Below, piece by piece: positions 8,725 through 15,343 of a stretch of 19,432 bases of DNA (within the stretch, counting starts at the first letter, position 1; each line of letters begins with the position of its first letter). Source of the DNA: Egaibacter sp046050465 (GTDB lineage Bacteria > Pseudomonadota > Gammaproteobacteria > Burkholderiales > Burkholderiaceae_C); NCBI GenBank assembly GCA_046050465.1, contig JBJOPS010000063.1, positions 1 through 19,432 of the forward strand. The letters are read 5' to 3'. The translations under genes and the position numbers were made by a program. Under the pieces are notes generated by a model. That model made no database searches. It was not told where the DNA came from and saw only the letters and a program-made list of their open reading frames with translations.

Positions 8725-8846
8725 GAAACAGGACTCTACAAGGAGTTTGGGCCCAGCAGGCCATTCAAGCCGTACGGGCAGATCGGGGACAATGGCGGTT
8801 TTTCCTTATCTGCCACTACTTTTGTGGGTCTTCAGCGAATTTCAAG
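8725..8846. promoter_or_regulatory. Divergent intergenic region between LysR gene and MFS gene
   Basis: This 122-bp spacer must hold both start regions. A small inverted repeat, ACTC-N6-GAGT, lies at 8733-8746, just upstream of the LysR start. It is too short to call a LysR operator with confidence. I could not pick clear sigma-70 boxes. Confidence 0.3.
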
Positions 8847-10094
8847 GTGACACAGTCTTCAGTTCTTTCCCCAGAGGATGCGTCTGCCGTGCAAACCTCT
8901 CCCGAATCATCCAGCGCCATGACGGCGCTTGAACGGCGTGCCAGCCTGTCGCTGGCCACTATTTTTGCGTTGCGCATGCTGGGGCTGTTTCTGGTTTTGC
9001 CAGTTTTTGCGCTGGAAGCGCGCAAGTACGCCGGTGGCGATGATCCTGCCCTGATCGGTTTGGCCATGGGTCTGTACGGGTTGACGCAGGGCTTGCTGCA
9101 GATCCCTTACGGCATGGCATCGGATCGCCTGGGGCGCAAACGGGTCATTGTTTTTGGTTTGCTGGTGTTTGCTGTCGGCAGTTTCGTGGCGGCTTTGGCC
9201 ACGAGTCTGGGCTGGTTGATGATTGGCCGCTCGATCCAGGGTGCCGGCGCTGTATCTGCCGCCGTAACGGCCTTGCTGGCAGACCAGACCCGGGACGAGG
9301 TGCGCACCAAAGCCATGGCGCTGGTTGGTGGCAGTATTGCCCTGATGTTCGCTGTCTCCCTGTTATTGGCTCCTTTGCTTGTTGTGTCGATTGGCCTGGG
9401 TGGGCTTTTTGCCATGACCGGCGCACTTGCGTTGGGTGGCATTGCCGTGGTGATCTGGGGGGCTCCTGCCGAGCCCTTGCAGCACAAAAACTTGCCACGG
9501 GGCCGCCTGTCGGAAGTGCTGGGGCAGGCGGCTTTGTTGCGACTGAACTTCGGGGTGTTTGTGCTGCATGCGGTACAGCTGGCGATGTGGGTGGCGATTC
9601 CCGCGCTGCTGGTGCAGGCGGGGCTGTCCAAAGAGCACCATTGGTGGGTTTATCTGCCTGCTGTTCTGGCTTCGTTTCTTGTCATGGGCTTTACCCTGTT
9701 TCCGCTGGAAAAGCGGGGCTACCTGCGTGCGGTTTTCCTGTCTGCCATTGGTCTTATCGGGCTGGTACAACTGGGCCTGTGGTGGAGTGTTTCTTCCAGT
9801 GCAGGTATGGGCTTGCTATCTGCCCTGTTATTTTTGTTCTTCTGCGGCTTCAATGTGCTGGAGGCCAGCCAGCCCAGTCTGGCCTCCAAAGTAGCCCCGG
9901 CGCACGCCCGTGGCATGGCCTTGGGCGTTTATAACTCCCTGCAGTCGCTCGGCTTTTTTGTTGGGGGTGTGTTGGGTGGCTGGTTGATCAAGCACGCAGG
10001 GATGCAGGGCCTGTTTATCGCATGCGGCGCTGGAATGCTGCTTTGGCTGGTGGTTGCCTGGCCCATGCAAGCCCCGTCGCCAAAGGCGGGATAA
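8847..10094 (+). CDS. MFS transporter, YajR-like without the C-terminal YAM domain
   Basis: Proton-driven inner-membrane exporter of the major facilitator superfamily, about 12 predicted helices. The N-terminal half strongly resembles E. coli YajR (LRMLGLFLVLPVFAL, YGLTQGLLQIPYGMASDRLGRKRVIVFG), including the motif A loop DRLGRKR at about 93-99. The C-terminal half keeps FNVLEASQPSLASKVAP and GVYNSLQSLGFFVGG. It stops after the last helix and lacks the cytoplasmic YAM domain of YajR. The substrate is unknown. The given start is a GTG (8847) with a weak Shine-Dalgarno; an in-frame ATG at 8919 (MTALERRASL) would remove a polar 24-residue tail and is a reasonable alternative. ssb begins 22 bp after the stop. 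Confidence 0.93.
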   Translation: MTQSSVLSPEDASAVQTSPESSSAMTALERRASLSLATIFALRMLGLFLVLPVFALEARKYAGGDDPALIGLAMGLYGLTQGLLQIPYGMASDRLGRKRVIVFGLLVFAVGSFVAALATSLGWLMIGRSIQGAGAVSAAVTALLADQTRDEVRTKAMALVGGSIALMFAVSLLLAPLLVVSIGLGGLFAMTGALALGGIAVVIWGAPAEPLQHKNLPRGRLSEVLGQAALLRLNFGVFVLHAVQLAMWVAIPALLVQAGLSKEHHWWVYLPAVLASFLVMGFTLFPLEKRGYLRAVFLSAIGLIGLVQLGLWWSVSSSAGMGLLSALLFLFFCGFNVLEASQPSLASKVAPAHARGMALGVYNSLQSLGFFVGGVLGGWLIKHAGMQGLFIACGAGMLLWLVVAWPMQAPSPKAG

Positions 10095-10104
10095 TCATTT
10101 AATT

Positions 10105-10110
10105 CAGGAG
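10105..10110 (+). promoter_or_regulatory. Ribosome binding site fixing the ssb start
   Basis: CAGGAG lies 6 bases before the ATG at 10117. It supports that start over an upstream in-frame ATG at 10054, which lies inside the transporter gene. Confidence 0.85.
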
Positions 10111-10116
10111 AAAACC

Positions 10117-10623
10117 ATGGCATCAGTCAACAAAGTCATTCTGGTCGGTAATTGCGGGCGAGACCCCGAAATTCGTTATCTGCCTTCTGGCCAGGCGGTG
10201 GCCAATATCAGTATTGCAACATCCAGTCGCCGCAAAGATAAGAATACGGGTGAGAGCATTGAAGATACCCAATGGCACCGTGTGACGTTTTATGACCGGC
10301 TGGCTGAAATTGCGGGCGAATATGTCAAGAAGGGCCAGCCCATTTACGTGGAGGGTCGGCTGAAATACGGCAAATACACCGATCAGGCCGGCGTGGAGAA
10401 GAACACAGTTGACATCATTGCCACCGAAATGCAGTTGCTCGGCAAACGTGAAGGCATGGGTGGCCCCGGTAGCGATGAAGGCAGCGGTGGCGGCGGCAGT
10501 GGAGGCTATTCCAGGGCAGCACCTGCATCACGTCCGGCGGCGTCGCAACCTCGTCAACAGGCGCCTGCGCAGGCTAAGTCTTCAAGTGGCTTTGACGATA
10601 TGGATGACGACATTCCGTTCTAG
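10117..10623 (+). CDS. ssb: Single-stranded DNA-binding protein SSB
   Basis: Binds and protects single-stranded DNA during replication, recombination and repair, and recruits partner proteins through its C-terminal tip. The 168-residue protein begins MASVNKVILVGNCGRDPEIRY, the standard OB-fold start. The fold runs to about residue 112, including WHRVTFYDRLAEIAGEYVKKG. A Gly/Ser/Pro/Gln-rich disordered linker follows (about 113-158), then the acidic tip DDMDDDIPF, which carries the conserved DDDIPF partner-binding end. Length is normal for the family. The gene lies 22 bp after the MFS gene and may be co-transcribed with it, though ssb normally also has its own promoter. Its end faces the tolC-like gene, with 31 bp between the stops. 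Confidence 0.98.
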   Translation: MASVNKVILVGNCGRDPEIRYLPSGQAVANISIATSSRRKDKNTGESIEDTQWHRVTFYDRLAEIAGEYVKKGQPIYVEGRLKYGKYTDQAGVEKNTVDIIATEMQLLGKREGMGGPGSDEGSGGGGSGGYSRAAPASRPAASQPRQQAPAQAKSSSGFDDMDDDIPF

Positions 10624-10654
10624 GATGGAATAGCAAGTTTTTTGGTCGAAATCG
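10624..10654. other. Convergent spacer between ssb and tolC-like gene
   Basis: A 31-bp gap between two convergent stops. It contains a T6 run at about 10638-10643 but no convincing hairpin, so I do not call a terminator. Confidence 0.4.
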
Positions 10655-12487
10655 TCAGTAAGTTCTGCCTTTTGTGACCAACTCCCGGGTAATGCGCCAT
10701 ACACCCTTGACATGCTCAAGCGTCAGAATTTTTTCGACAACATCTGTGTAATCCGAAGAGCCGTATTCTTGGGTAAACGCCACATCAGCAATATTGGCTT
10801 CACAGCGCAGCGGCCGGATATTTTTTAGAACCGCTTTCACTTCACCTTGTTTTGTGACGCGCTTTTTCCGTAATTCTTCCCAAGCCGCGTAGGTCAGGCC
10901 TTTGGCTGGGACAAACGTGCTGCTGTAGGCCCCCAGATATGCACTGGTATCTTTGCGATTCCAGGCGGCAGCCCACGTCTCAACGGCGGGGATTAGCTTT
11001 TGACAGATATCTCCAGCAACGGGCGTGACTGGCTCCGGCGCTGGCCTGACTGGTGCGGCAGGCAAAGTGATTATTTGGGTAACGTCAGTCTTGGGTAAAT
11101 TCTCTTTGTCCAGAACAATCAAGGCAGGTAGTTCAGTACTGCAACGCATCAGATCGTCGTCTTCATTGGTGCCCCCGGCAGCCGGGGGTTGCTCGTTTTC
11201 GATCGGGCGTAGCTGCAAAGCATTCAGCAAGGTGCTTGCTCCAGCCAGCACGCGTACTTTGGCCAGTCGCAGGTCAAACTCAGCGTTGCTCAGGGCACGA
11301 CGCGCCTGATATAACTCATTTTCCGTGTCCAGCAAGTCCAGCAAGGATCGTTGCCCGATGTCAAACTGCTGGCGATAGGCTTCGCGTGCTTTGGATGTGG
11401 ATAACTCGTGTTGCGCGAGAAAAACCATCTGTTGCGCAAGACGGCGGACGTCGTTGTATGCAATCTGGGTGGTTTGGCGAATATCCCGGCAGGCCTTGTC
11501 ACGCAACTCATAAGCGGCGTTGAGCTTGGACACGTATTGACTGATACGTGCCGTGTCAGCGCCACCGCGGTACATGTTGTAATTCAAAACCAGTTGTAAT
11601 TCGCTGTCTCGGTAGGCACCAGAAATACCCCCTTGATTGCGCCCAAGGCTTTGACGGGCGCGCAGCTCCAGCGTGGGATAGTTTGCTGCGCGCCGGACAT
11701 CTGCATCTGCACGGTAGGCTCGAATGGTTGATACGGCGCCAAGGAACTCGGGGTTGTTTGCAATAGAGTCGATCAGTAGACGTTCGCTGGCTGGCAGGAA
11801 TTTGTCCAGGATAGGTGTGTCTGTAAGACTCGGGGCTGGCATACTGCCAGTCAGGCGTTGATACCTGGCCGATACATCATGCAGATTGCTGGCTTCAGTC
11901 AACCAATTGGATTCGGCCAACGCCATGCGGCCAGACGCCTGCTCCAGGTCCACCCGGCGACCAACGCCTGCCAAAACACGGCTGGCTAGCCGTGTTTGGA
12001 CGTCAACGTGCGTAGCATAGTTGACACGAGCCAACGTCAATGCTTCGCGATAACGCTGAACATCCAGATAGGCGCGAACAGCTTCCAGTGCAATCTGATC
12101 GCTGGCTGTTAGCAATTCATAGTAAGCAACCTGCCGATTGTGCCCCAGGCGACGTACCTCGCTGGATGTCGCATAACCGTCAAACAGCATTTGGCGCAGT
12201 TGAATGGACGCGGTAGATGCGTTGTAAGTGCGCGAGAAAACTGTGGGTGTTGAAGCACTTTCTCGGCCGATAGTCGCTTCAAGATCGACGCGGGGACGCC
12301 AACTTCCCTTGGCCACCTCCTGTTCGCTTCTGGCCGCTTCAAGATTTTGATATCGGAGGCGCACCTCCGGGTTTTGCAAAACCGCCCGCTCGACTGCATC
12401 CTTGAGATTGTCAGGCGCCTGCGCCAACGCCTGGCCACAAAACAGTCCAATAGCAGTAGCTGTCAGTAAACAGGGCTTCAAGTTCAT
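10655..12487 (-). CDS. TolC-family outer-membrane channel with C-terminal NTF2-like (Cds6-type) domain; LapE-like
   Basis: Predicted outer-membrane tunnel of the type I secretion system that would export the neighbouring RTX adhesin. The 610-residue protein starts with a signal peptide (about 1-22, cleavage after GQALA). A TolC/OEP core follows to about 425: DAVERAVLQNPEVRLRYQ, LRQMLFDGYATSSEVRR, the second-half copy QLVLNYNMYRGGADTARI, and FDIGQRSLLDLLDTENELYQARRAL. TolC proteins usually end near here. This one continues through a Pro/acidic linker (about 430-490) into a 119-residue domain (about 492-610) with the pattern WAAAWNRKDTSAYLGAYS...FVPAKGL...W...R...FTQEYGSSDYTD...VWRITREL. That resembles the SnoaL/NTF2-like domain seen at the end of L,D-transpeptidase Cds6. 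The tail would lie in the periplasm. The gene is divergent from lapG. Confidence 0.9.
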   Translation of the reverse strand: MNLKPCLLTATAIGLFCGQALAQAPDNLKDAVERAVLQNPEVRLRYQNLEAARSEQEVAKGSWRPRVDLEATIGRESASTPTVFSRTYNASTASIQLRQMLFDGYATSSEVRRLGHNRQVAYYELLTASDQIALEAVRAYLDVQRYREALTLARVNYATHVDVQTRLASRVLAGVGRRVDLEQASGRMALAESNWLTEASNLHDVSARYQRLTGSMPAPSLTDTPILDKFLPASERLLIDSIANNPEFLGAVSTIRAYRADADVRRAANYPTLELRARQSLGRNQGGISGAYRDSELQLVLNYNMYRGGADTARISQYVSKLNAAYELRDKACRDIRQTTQIAYNDVRRLAQQMVFLAQHELSTSKAREAYRQQFDIGQRSLLDLLDTENELYQARRALSNAEFDLRLAKVRVLAGASTLLNALQLRPIENEQPPAAGGTNEDDDLMRCSTELPALIVLDKENLPKTDVTQIITLPAAPVRPAPEPVTPVAGDICQKLIPAVETWAAAWNRKDTSAYLGAYSSTFVPAKGLTYAAWEELRKKRVTKQGEVKAVLKNIRPLRCEANIADVAFTQEYGSSDYTDVVEKILTLEHVKGVWRITRELVTKGRTY

Positions 12488-12499
12488 CGTATTTCAACG

Positions 12500-12527
12500 T
12501 TTATCTTTTACTATGGGGCGATATGCT
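12500..12527 (+). promoter_or_regulatory. Candidate sigma-70 promoter for lapG-lapD
   Basis: TTTATC (12500-12505) and TATGCT (12522-12527) are spaced by 16 bases, a weak to moderate -35/-10 pair. Transcription would begin around 12534, placing the large inverted repeat at the very 5' end of the message. This is inference from a consensus match only. Confidence 0.3.
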
Positions 12528-12535
12528 TTGATCGG

Positions 12536-12571
12536 CACTCCCCGCCTGCCGTTCATGGCAGGCGGGGAGTG
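12536..12571. repeat. Perfect 15-bp inverted repeat (hairpin) between tolC-like gene and lapG
   Basis: The arms CACTCCCCGCCTGCC (12536-12550) and GGCAGGCGGGGAGTG (12557-12571) are exact reverse complements around a 6-base loop, GTTCAT. Twelve of fifteen pairs are G-C, so the RNA hairpin would be very stable. It lies between two divergent starts and has no U tract on either strand, so it is not an ordinary terminator for either gene. It could be a 5' mRNA structure for lapG-lapD, a protein-binding operator, or a REP-like mobile palindrome. Confidence 0.85.
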
Positions 12572-12577
12572 AATTAT

Positions 12578-12613
12578 AGGAGACCATCTGAAAATGCCTT
12601 TATGAATCAATGA
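12578..12613 (+). promoter_or_regulatory. lapG leader: Shine-Dalgarno plus two overlapping minicistrons
   Basis: The only good Shine-Dalgarno ahead of lapG is AGGAG at 12578-12582, 27 bases from the lapG ATG but 11 bases from an ATG at 12594. That ATG opens a three-codon frame, MPL-stop (12594-12605). Its stop overlaps a second ATG in an ATGA (12602-12605), giving MNQ-stop (12602-12613). That stop in turn overlaps the lapG start in another ATGA (12610-12613). The arrangement would allow lapG to be translated by termination-reinitiation. It may also be chance. Confidence 0.35.
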
Positions 12614-13341
12614 CTTTTCTCACGAGATCACTACCGGACACATTTTTTTCACGATTTTCCCAATTTAAATCGGGTTGGTCGCGGCGCCGACTATGGGTGA
12701 TCGCGTTTGCCTGGTTGGTGGTGACATGCGCTTATTGCGCCACCGACTTTGACCGCATGTTCGATTTGGTTGTTCGACGTTGGGGGTTTTCTGCTACCAA
12801 TAAGCTCCAGAGTTGGCGAAATCTTGTGCTCATCGGTGGGTCCGGGTCCGAGATGGAGCGGTTGTCCAAAGTCAACGAATTTTTCAACCGACAGATCACC
12901 TTCGGGGAAGATTCCGTCATTTGGGGCCAAGACGACTACTGGGCAACACCTCTTGAAACATTGGGCCGGGGCAGTGGAGACTGTGAAGATTTTGTCATCG
13001 CCAAGTACTTTACGCTTCGTCTCGTTGGTATCGGGCCCGACAAGCTGCGTCTGATTTACGTTCGCGCCCGCACGGGCTCTGCCGAAAATGTGGCCCCTCA
13101 GGCGCATATGGTACTGGCCTACTATGCCCAGTCCGAAAGTGAGCCGCTGGTTCTGGATAACCTGATCAGTGACATCCGCCCAGCATCGCGCCGTCCGGAT
13201 TTGACACCGGTTTTCAGCTTTAACGGTCAAGGTCTTTTCGCAGGAACATCCGGCACGCAATTGGCCCCAGCCGTAGGCTCCGGGCGGCTTTCGCGCTGGG
13301 AAGACCTTATTAAACGTGCTCGCGCTGAAGGCCTTGAATGA
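12610..13341 (+). CDS. lapG: LapG-type periplasmic cysteine protease
   Basis: A bacterial transglutaminase-like cysteine proteinase (BTLCP family), the calcium-dependent protease that clips LapA-type adhesins near their N-terminus and so releases cells from biofilms. The 243-residue protein has an N-terminal signal or anchor helix at about 27-43 (RRRLWVIAFAWLVVTCAYC). The mature domain carries the expected triad: C125 in GSGDCEDFVIAKY, H166 in QAHMVLAYY and D183 in PLVLDNLI. The preceding DDYWATPLETLGRGSGDCEDF is the family signature, including the acidic residues tied to calcium binding in studied homologues. The frame has a stop at 12589-12591, so 12610 is the first possible ATG; it lacks its own Shine-Dalgarno. 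lapD starts 25 bp after the stop, forming an operon of protease and its inhibitor-receptor. Confidence 0.95.
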   Translation: MTFLTRSLPDTFFSRFSQFKSGWSRRRLWVIAFAWLVVTCAYCATDFDRMFDLVVRRWGFSATNKLQSWRNLVLIGGSGSEMERLSKVNEFFNRQITFGEDSVIWGQDDYWATPLETLGRGSGDCEDFVIAKYFTLRLVGIGPDKLRLIYVRARTGSAENVAPQAHMVLAYYAQSESEPLVLDNLISDIRPASRRPDLTPVFSFNGQGLFAGTSGTQLAPAVGSGRLSRWEDLIKRARAEGLE

Positions 13342-13353
13342 GAATGACAGATT

Positions 13354-13359
13354 GAGGAG
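13354..13359 (+). promoter_or_regulatory. Ribosome binding site of lapD
   Basis: GAGGAG lies 7 bases before the ATG at 13367. It favours this start over the internal ATG two codons later. Confidence 0.8.
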
Positions 13360-13366
13360 TACTTAA

Positions 13367-15283
13367 ATGTCCATGTATCGACAACTTTGGCTTGCGATCA
13401 TTGTCAGTACGTTGCTGGCGCTTTGCGGTGGGCTGCTGGCTTCACTGCTTAGTGCGCGTGGCTATCTGGAGTCGCAACTTTCAATCAAAAATACCGATAA
13501 CGCTGCAGCTTTGGCATTGTCCCTGAGTCAGAGTAACCCAGAAGAGGTCATGGCAGATTTGATTGTGGCCTCGCTTTTTGATCGCGGGCACTACGAATTG
13601 ATACGTATCGCCGAGCCTGGCGGAAAGTCAATGACCGAGCGTGTGGCGCCTGCCGGCGATTTGGGCGTGCCAGACTGGTTCGTCAAGTTGCTGCCGATTC
13701 ATGCGGAACCCGGAGTTGCTCAAATCAACAACGGATGGAAGCAATTTGGTACGGTTACTCTGGTTAGCCACTCCAGGTTTGCCTATGGCGCACTGTGGAA
13801 GAGTGCGTACGAGATGGTGCTGGCTCTAACGGCGGCGGGCTTGGTTGGGGGCTATCTCGGCTCGCTGGTCTTGCGCCGCTTGCGCACACCCTTGGATACC
13901 GTGATCGAGCAGGCCATTGCAATCACTCAGCGCCGATTTGTGACCGTGGATGAGCCCAAAGTACCCGAGCTAAAACAACTCGCCGCAGCAATGAATGCAG
14001 TGGTGGGACGTCTCAAATCCATGTTTGAAGAGGATGCGATCCGCCTGGAAGCTGTGAGACGTGAAGCCAATTGCGACGCGCTGACCGGTTTGGCTAATAG
14101 GGGCTACTTTTTAGCCCGACTGCATGATGGTGTGACAGCAGAGGACTCAGTCGGTGGGACTTTACTTATTGCACGACTTGCCAATTTGTCCAGTCTTAAT
14201 GAATCATTGGGTCGAACTGTTGCCGACGAGTTGCTGCAGGCATTTGGTAAAGGCATCTCTGACTTTTCTATGCGTTATCCGGAAGCCCTGGCAGCCCGTT
14301 TAAACGGCGCAGACTTTGCGCTGCTGCTTCCAGGGTTGGCACTCCCACAGGAGGATGCGAATGGGCTGCTACAAAACCTGATAGTGAGGTCGGCAGCATT
14401 TTTGCAAGATAAGCCAAGCACTTGGCTGGCCTGCGGCCGATTTTCTCGTGGGCTTGATATGGAGTCAGTATTGGCGCAGGTGGATTCTGCACTTGCCACT
14501 GTTGAGACGGGTGGATGCAATGGTGTGCATAGCATAGATATGCGCAAAGGAGATGAGGTTCCCAGAAGTGCTGCTGAGTGGACAAAGGTGATTCACCGCG
14601 CGTTAGACAAGCGCTGGGTACGGCTCGTATCATTTCCCGTTGCCGCACTCAGTGGAGAATTACTTCATAGGGAGTGCCCGTTGCGGTTGATGTTCGACGA
14701 TGCGGGAGCATGGCAACCCGCGGGCCGATTCCTTCCCATGGCTGAGCGGCTTAAGCTAACGCCAAGGCTTGATCTTGCTGCCGTTACGCTGGGACTGGAT
14801 GAACTCGACGCCAGGCCTGATCTCACAGGAGTTGCCATCAATCTCTCGGCAAGCTCAATTCAACTGCCTGAATTTCGTGTTGCATTGCATAAACTCATTG
14901 GGCAGCGTGAAAGTGCGTCGCGTCTTTGGCTGGAGGTTGCGGAAGCAGGTGTGCTGGCACATTTTGATGCCTTTTGCTCATTGTGTGCAGAACTTCGCGA
15001 TACAAAATGCAGGTTGGGGGTCGAACACTTTGGGCGACAGTTCAGTGAATTTGGACGTATGCATGGCCTGGGCCTTGATTACATCAAGGTAGACGCCAGC
15101 TTCATCAGCGGCCTTGCCTTGAACTCAGGCAATCAGGCCTTTCTAAAGGGCTTGTCAGGAATTGCCAAAGGGATTGGGGTTACCGTGATCGCTGAAGGAG
15201 TGGATAGTGAATCCGATCTCCGAATTCTGGCGGATGTCGGATTTGACGCAGCGACGGGTCCGGCGATAAAAGAAATCTTTTAG
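13367..15283 (+). CDS. lapD: LapD-type c-di-GMP receptor (degenerate GGDEF-EAL)
   Basis: Inner-membrane receptor that, when c-di-GMP is bound inside, holds LapG in the periplasm and protects the adhesin. Order in the 638-residue protein: a helix at about 7-29; a LapD/MoxY-type periplasmic domain at about 30-145, with the conserved NNGWKQFGTVTLVSHSRFAYGALW in which W124 matches the LapG-contacting tryptophan loop; a second helix at about 148-170; HAMP; a GGDEF-like domain at about 235-390; and an EAL-like domain at about 400-638. Both catalytic motifs are lost: GGDEF reads NGADF (313-317) and EAL reads ECP (436-438). The usual DDFG reads VEHFG, while INLS, LEVAE, DYIKVD and IAEGV remain. That is the pattern of a binding, non-enzymatic protein. 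It lies directly behind lapG and is tail to tail with the adhesin gene. Confidence 0.95.
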   Translation: MSMYRQLWLAIIVSTLLALCGGLLASLLSARGYLESQLSIKNTDNAAALALSLSQSNPEEVMADLIVASLFDRGHYELIRIAEPGGKSMTERVAPAGDLGVPDWFVKLLPIHAEPGVAQINNGWKQFGTVTLVSHSRFAYGALWKSAYEMVLALTAAGLVGGYLGSLVLRRLRTPLDTVIEQAIAITQRRFVTVDEPKVPELKQLAAAMNAVVGRLKSMFEEDAIRLEAVRREANCDALTGLANRGYFLARLHDGVTAEDSVGGTLLIARLANLSSLNESLGRTVADELLQAFGKGISDFSMRYPEALAARLNGADFALLLPGLALPQEDANGLLQNLIVRSAAFLQDKPSTWLACGRFSRGLDMESVLAQVDSALATVETGGCNGVHSIDMRKGDEVPRSAAEWTKVIHRALDKRWVRLVSFPVAALSGELLHRECPLRLMFDDAGAWQPAGRFLPMAERLKLTPRLDLAAVTLGLDELDARPDLTGVAINLSASSIQLPEFRVALHKLIGQRESASRLWLEVAEAGVLAHFDAFCSLCAELRDTKCRLGVEHFGRQFSEFGRMHGLGLDYIKVDASFISGLALNSGNQAFLKGLSGIAKGIGVTVIAEGVDSESDLRILADVGFDAATGPAIKEIF

Positions 15284-15321
15284 AAAAAAAGATGGCCTGC
15301 CTGCCAGGGCAGCAAGAAGGC
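15284..15321 (-). terminator. Possible rho-independent terminator of the adhesin gene
   Basis: Reading leftward past the adhesin stop, a GC-rich stretch can fold (GCCT with AGGC outside, CTGC with GCAG inside). It is followed three bases later by seven T residues (A7 on the plus strand at 15284-15290, directly after the lapD stop). The stem is interrupted, so this is only a moderate match. On the plus strand no T run follows, so lapD may lack its own terminator here. Confidence 0.4.
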
Positions 15322-15343
15322 GAACCGAACTCCATGAGGCAGA

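Noticed and set aside
8733..8746. ACTC-N6-GAGT as a LysR operator
   Set aside because: The arms are only four bases long and do not give a convincing T-N11-A box. Such repeats occur often by chance.
12536..12571. Large hairpin read as a rho-independent terminator
   Set aside because: It sits between two divergent starts rather than after a gene, and neither strand has a T run behind the stem.
13367..15283. LapD homologue as an active dual GGDEF/EAL enzyme
   Set aside because: Both catalytic motifs are replaced (NGADF and ECP), and the gene context with lapG fits a receptor instead.
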